Of a stretch of DNA of 64,000 bases, positions 59,984 through 64,000 are shown in pieces. Every line of letters begins with the position of its first letter. Position 1 is the stretch's first letter. The translations under genes and the position numbers were made by a program. The notes under the pieces are model-generated. The model was not told the DNA's origin. It did no database searches and was given only the letters and a program-made list of their open reading frames with translations. Source of the DNA: Manduca sexta (taxonomy: Eukaryota; Arthropoda; Insecta; Lepidoptera; Sphingidae); the NCBI RefSeq assembly GCF_014839805.1, contig NC_051121.1, positions 5,067,116 through 5,131,115 of the forward strand, read 5' to 3'.

Positions 59984-60063
59984 TTTTAAATTTCGAATTT
60001 ACTGCTCCAGTTAGATGTTATTTTTTTACTGGCTAGCACGTTCACATTTGTTGGGGTGGTTAT
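59984..60063 (-). other. 5' UTR part of the sGC alpha exon, with upstream splice acceptor
   Basis: On the minus strand TTTTTTCAG|ATAACC at 60064/60063 is a good acceptor, with a pyrimidine tract directly before it. About 80 non-coding bases follow to the ATG. This implies at least one non-coding exon further upstream (above 60064). I could not place that exon or a promoter. The acceptor is inferred from sequence only. Confidence 0.65.
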
Positions 60064-60102
60064 CTGAAAAAAGAAATACATAATATTTATTTCATATTAT
60101 TA

Positions 60103-60410
60103 TTATTTTAAATACCTACTAAAACTTTTCCGAATGCCTGACTATTTAATTGTATTGTTTAGGAAGCAGTAAAGTATATTTCAAAGTACAAAGCACAAAA
60201 ATATTGTATTAAATAAAAAAAAAATATATAAAATATTTCAAATAATATTTGCGATTCTTATTTTAAATACCTACTAATACTTTTCTGAATACCTGAGTAT
60301 TTAATTTGTTTAGGAAGCAGTACTTATACTTCAAAGTACAAAGCACAAAAATATAGTGTTATATAAAAAAAAATCATTCAAATAACAATTACGATATGGC
60401 GCTGTCAAAT
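60103..60410 (+). repeat. Tandem duplication upstream of the sGC alpha 5' UTR exon
   Basis: TTATTTTAAATACCTACTA begins at 60103 and again at 60258 (offset 155 bp). Both copies contain TTTAGGAAGCAGTA, TTCAAAGTACAAAGCACAAA and an A-run. Confidence 0.8.
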
Positions 60411-60889
60411 GATCATAATATTTCCTAGTAAAACCAACCCCTGCTTCTTAATATTGATATAATTAATGATATTAGTATATAATAATATATCGCAGCATAA
60501 CTTGCGAAATGAAAATCATCATTCCGGAACAAAACAACAAGAAATTAATACTAAACTCATCTTCGCTAAAAGACGAAGCGGAGACGGTATTAACCAAACA
60601 ATCGAACATTAAATCCAAGTAATTTTGAACTCAAACGTAATAACTCAAATATCAAATTACTGTGCTCAAACACATCGTGCAAATAAGTTAAGTGTTCGCA
60701 ACACTTGAATAAATATGACAATTGAATTATGAAATGCTGTTATATTTAAATGGGACGATCCTTGTATTTATTATTAAAGCAAACTTATTAAAAATTAAAC
60801 GTATTACTGTCTAGGTATTATTTATTACCTCGCTACTAGGTATGGATATTCTTTACTTGTGGATAGTTTGGTTCCTTTATCAACCAGAA

Positions 60890-61108
60890 TTTGAATTATC
60901 GCTTGCTTTAACGGTGAAGGAAAACATCGCGAGGAAACCTGCATACCTGAGAAATTCTCTATAGGAATTTTCGAGGGTGTGTGAAGTTAACCAATCCGTA
61001 CTGGGCCAGTGTGGTAGACTAAGGCCCAATCCCTCTCAGTAGTAGAGGAGGCCCGTGCCCAACAGTGGGACAGTATATTACAGGGCTGATATTATTATAT
61101 TATTATTA
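60890..61108 (+). mobile_element. SINE-A, 5'-truncated, with 13-bp target duplication
   Basis: It starts inside the SINE at GAATTATCGCTTGCTTTAAC and runs to the ATT tail. TTATCAACCAGAA at 60877-60889 and 61109-61121 flanks it exactly. The tRNA-like head is missing although the duplication is perfect, so truncation happened at insertion. Confidence 0.88.
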
Positions 61109-61218
61109 TTATCAACCAGAAAGGGTTCTCTAGAGGTTTTCAGATACGTGAGCTTTCTGTGACATTTTCCTTTGCCGTTAAATCTAGCCATGATTACCAA
61201 TACAACCTACTTCTTTTG

Positions 61219-61463
61219 CTGGTGGTAGGATATATTTTATGCGACCGGATAGTGACTCCTTACACAAGGTGTTAAAACCCGCTATAGTGGCCCACGTAAG
61301 TGTCTCGTTCCGCGATCAGCCTGTGTATATCCGGTTCCAACAGGCCGGCATAATTGTGTCGACTGTCGAGGGGTAATCATCTCTCGTCAGTCGACATTCT
61401 ACTGGACTCCACTCCACTTACCGCCAGGTGTAATGGGGTCACTTTGCCGCACGTATAAAAATA
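61219..61463 (+). repeat. Family B repeat, full length
   Basis: GCTGGTGGTAGGATATATTT head; ATCATCTCTCGTCAGTCGAC core; GTCACTTTGCCGCACGTATA and an A-rich tail. Confidence 0.82.
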
Positions 61464-62282
61464 AAACCTTCGAAAAATATGTAGTTGGCGAATTTCTCTT
61501 CTTCATCTTTGTACTCTGGTTCACAATTAGGCTTCAATTACTTCGTGAATATTAATATACTAATCGATGTTTCAAAATATTCTCCCCTAGAGTTTCTAGG
61601 ATTTAGAACATCAAACAAACGTACGTCAACATAAGAAATCATTATTTAGAATATCATGTTTCTCGCAGGAATAGGCGATGCGTTCCTGCCGAAAGACTGC
61701 CATAGGCTAGTGAAAGTTGCAAATATTTTATGATACCAAGTCCGAACACGTATGAATACTTTAGTAAGTCCTAATTCGGTTTACGGCCTCCATTTTGCTA
61801 ACGGTAGCCGTACACATTAATAACAAACTACAGGCATTAGTAATAAAAGCTTTAATAGACCGAAATGCGTTTAATTTCAACGGTGCTGCGCAATAAAATA
61901 TATGGGAAATCCATTATGGTTGTCCGTTCCGGAATTTGCTGAGCATCCTTTGGGTAGAAACGGAATAGTTGGATTCTAAGAGAAAATAGTTTTAGTACTA
62001 GTAACGGTCAAATGAGAATGGAAAAGTGCTCTTAGCTGTCTAAAAAAAAATATTAAATTCTACTAAAATGTTTAAGTTTACGTACATGTATAGATATTTG
62101 TTCGAAATAAATGCGGAACTGCTGAACGAATTTGGGGGAAATTTAGCATACGGCATGCCATGTCCTGAATGGATATTATACGCCATTTTACAACTTACAA
62201 CCTCTGGGAAATGTTTTCACGAGGATAGAGCTATAAAGAAAAACTATATATAACAGTCATTGTCTAATAAATTATACGTACT

Positions 62283-62588
62283 TACGGGTAGTAGGCCTCT
62301 CATATGTGAGAGTCCGCCTGGTTAGGTACCACTGCATTGTCTATTTCTGCCGCTAAGCAACAATGTGTAGTCATTGTTGTGTTCCGGTTTGAACGACATT
62401 GTAGCTAGTGTAACTACTGGATATAATGAGACAAAATATCTCACGTCTCAGGATGGCGAGCGCAGTGGAATACCAAACAATATTTTGTATTTCAAGGTGT
62501 TGCGTGGTGTTTCTACTGTTTATGGACGGTCGTATCGCTTACTATAGACAAACGGCAAGCTCGTCTCGTCATTTAAAGCAATAAACAA
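62283..62588 (+). mobile_element. Family D repeat, near full length
   Basis: TACGGGTAGTAGGCCTCTCA head, CTATTTCTGCCGCTAAGCAA, GGATGGCGAGCGCAGTGGAA, ACTGTTTATGGACGGTCGTA and the A-rich end AAAGCAATAAA. Confidence 0.65.
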
Positions 62589-63009
62589 AACCGTATCACG
62601 TGAGACAACGTGGAGACGAGGAACAATGCTCCTAACGTGGAAAATAGTAGCAATTACAAGAGTCGCATTGTTGTTGCATAAGAATATACGCATAGTAAAT
62701 GCGACGATTGTAATTAAAAATAAATGGCTCGTTCAGTTTTAATTCATGGTATTGCGAGTCTATAGTTTAAACAATATAGAAATATTACCACAATATACCT
62801 ACACCCACATTGTCTCATCTCTGCATCACCCAAAGGTTGACTGTTAGAAAATGCCTCAGGCATTAAGTCCGCCTGTATACATTTACTGTATATAAAGTTT
62901 AAATAAATAAATAAATAATCATAACTATGTCGGCGAGGTATTGTGACCAATATGCGTTCATACATTCATAAATTAAATTGGATATATACGTATAAGTGAC
63001 GTTTTTTAA

Positions 63010-63252
63010 TACATGCATGTTAAAGTGACCCAACTGCACCTGATGGTAAGTGGAGTGGAGTCCAATAGAATGTCGACTGACGAGAGATGATTACCCTCTG
63101 GCAGTTGACACAATCATGCCGGCATGTTGGAACCAGATATACACAGCTGATCCCAGAACGCAACACACTTGCGTAAGCTACTATGTCGGGTTTTAACACT
63201 GTACGGTGGTCGCTATCAGGGCGGATATAAAATATATCCTACCACCAGCATT
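63010..63252 (-). repeat. Family B repeat, full length
   Basis: GCACCTGATGGTAAGTGGAG on the left; CGGATATAAAATATATCCTA and CCACCAGCA on the right. A second, inverted GCTGGTGGTA lies 18 bases beyond. Confidence 0.8.
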
Positions 63253-64000
63253 GACATTTGACATAATATGCTGGTGGTATATCATTTTGAAATAGCGTTA
63301 ATAAAACCACATACGTGTCTACCGCTACTAACATTGTGACAAAAATCATTCATAAATTAAAATATTGCCACCGAAAATCCCTGTTTTACTTTCTGTTTTA
63401 TTTATAATTTTGTAGTTTAGTGCGAATAGACTGATTGCGTGGGTGACTTTCTGAAAAACTGAAGACTAATGTTACCGCTGCGATGAATTCTCTTAGAGTA
63501 GTAGTTAGTGGCATTAGGGTGAAATTAAAATAACTTTTTATTAATATTTATTTTATTTCAAACTTACACTTTTAATTTTACATCTACGGTTCAGTAACTT
63601 ATAGTAAAGTGTTATTTTCATGAAGGTAAATATGTGTGTAATACAATACATAAATAATACAGATACAATGTAAACATGAAACAAAAAATAATGCGTCAAA
63701 CACATAATACTGATACATACAAAAAGTCAGGACAATACAATGATGTAATTTGTCACTGGAATAGTCTATTAATTACGAACATAAATATGTATGAGGCAAT
63801 CAACAAGTTAATGAAGATAATTATAGACGTAACGAATGACGGAATATTTTTTTCAGAGAATGAAATGTTTGTTAACCCCAGCACTTAGGGATTGGGATAA
63901 TTTATACAGAATGTTATCTATTGTGTGTCATACAAAATATAGATGAATTTTGAGATGTTTGTAAGGAGTGAAATACGGAAACCGCTGCTGTCGACTGTCT

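Larger units (their letters stand above)
60064..64000. other. 5' flank or 5' UTR intron of sGC alpha
   Basis: This lies upstream of the 5' UTR acceptor. It contains a 155-bp-offset tandem duplication (60103-60410), a 5'-truncated SINE-A with duplication, two family B copies and one family D copy. 61470-62270 and 63260-64000 show no assignable element. ORFs at 62068-62253 plus and 63676-63888 plus were not recognised and may be chance. No promoter could be defined. Confidence 0.5.

Overview
This window is animal nuclear DNA, almost certainly from a moth or butterfly (Lepidoptera). It is AT-rich, its only recognisable host gene is split by GT-AG introns, and the rest is a dense mixture of tRNA-derived SINEs, Helitrons with the TC...CTAG ends common in lepidopterans, small inverted-repeat elements and LINE scraps. 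No prokaryotic operon, CRISPR array, rRNA gene or true tRNA gene was seen. The species cannot be named from the sequence alone.

Host gene. The minus strand carries the 5' two thirds of the alpha subunit of soluble (nitric-oxide-responsive) guanylate cyclase, the orthologue of Drosophila Gyc-alpha-99B. Seven coding exons were placed by eye with compatible splice phases: 59983-59789 (start codon), 35221-35148, 34551-34469, 32494-32334, 31717-31506, 29770-29586 and 15919-15741. They sum to 1089 nt, or 363 codons, with no internal stop. A 5' UTR segment continues to a splice acceptor at 60063/60064, so at least one non-coding exon lies further upstream. The linker and C-terminal cyclase exons were not found and should lie below position 1.

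Layout. 60064-64000 is the 5' side (UTR intron or promoter), with a tandem duplication and several SINEs. 35222-59788 is a 24.6-kb first coding intron full of repeats. 29586-35221 holds five compact exons. 15920-29585 is a 13.7-kb intron containing the most structured repeat block: a SINE split by a Helitron, two Helitrons joined tail to head (one with a truncated Rep/helicase N-terminus), a TTAA-type MITE and a fold-back element with a Helitron in its loop. 1-15740 belongs to a further intron; it contains a 1.4-kb long-inverted-repeat structure and a strongly decayed ORF cluster near 0.9-2.7 kb.

I did not find a convincing new biological system. The points most worth a second look are the tandem and inverted Helitrons with 123-bp internal monomers, the truncated Helitron protein with what looks like a retained intron boundary, the decayed ORF cluster, and several insertions with readable target-site duplications. 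Repeat boundaries were read by eye and are approximate unless a duplication or terminal motif fixes them.
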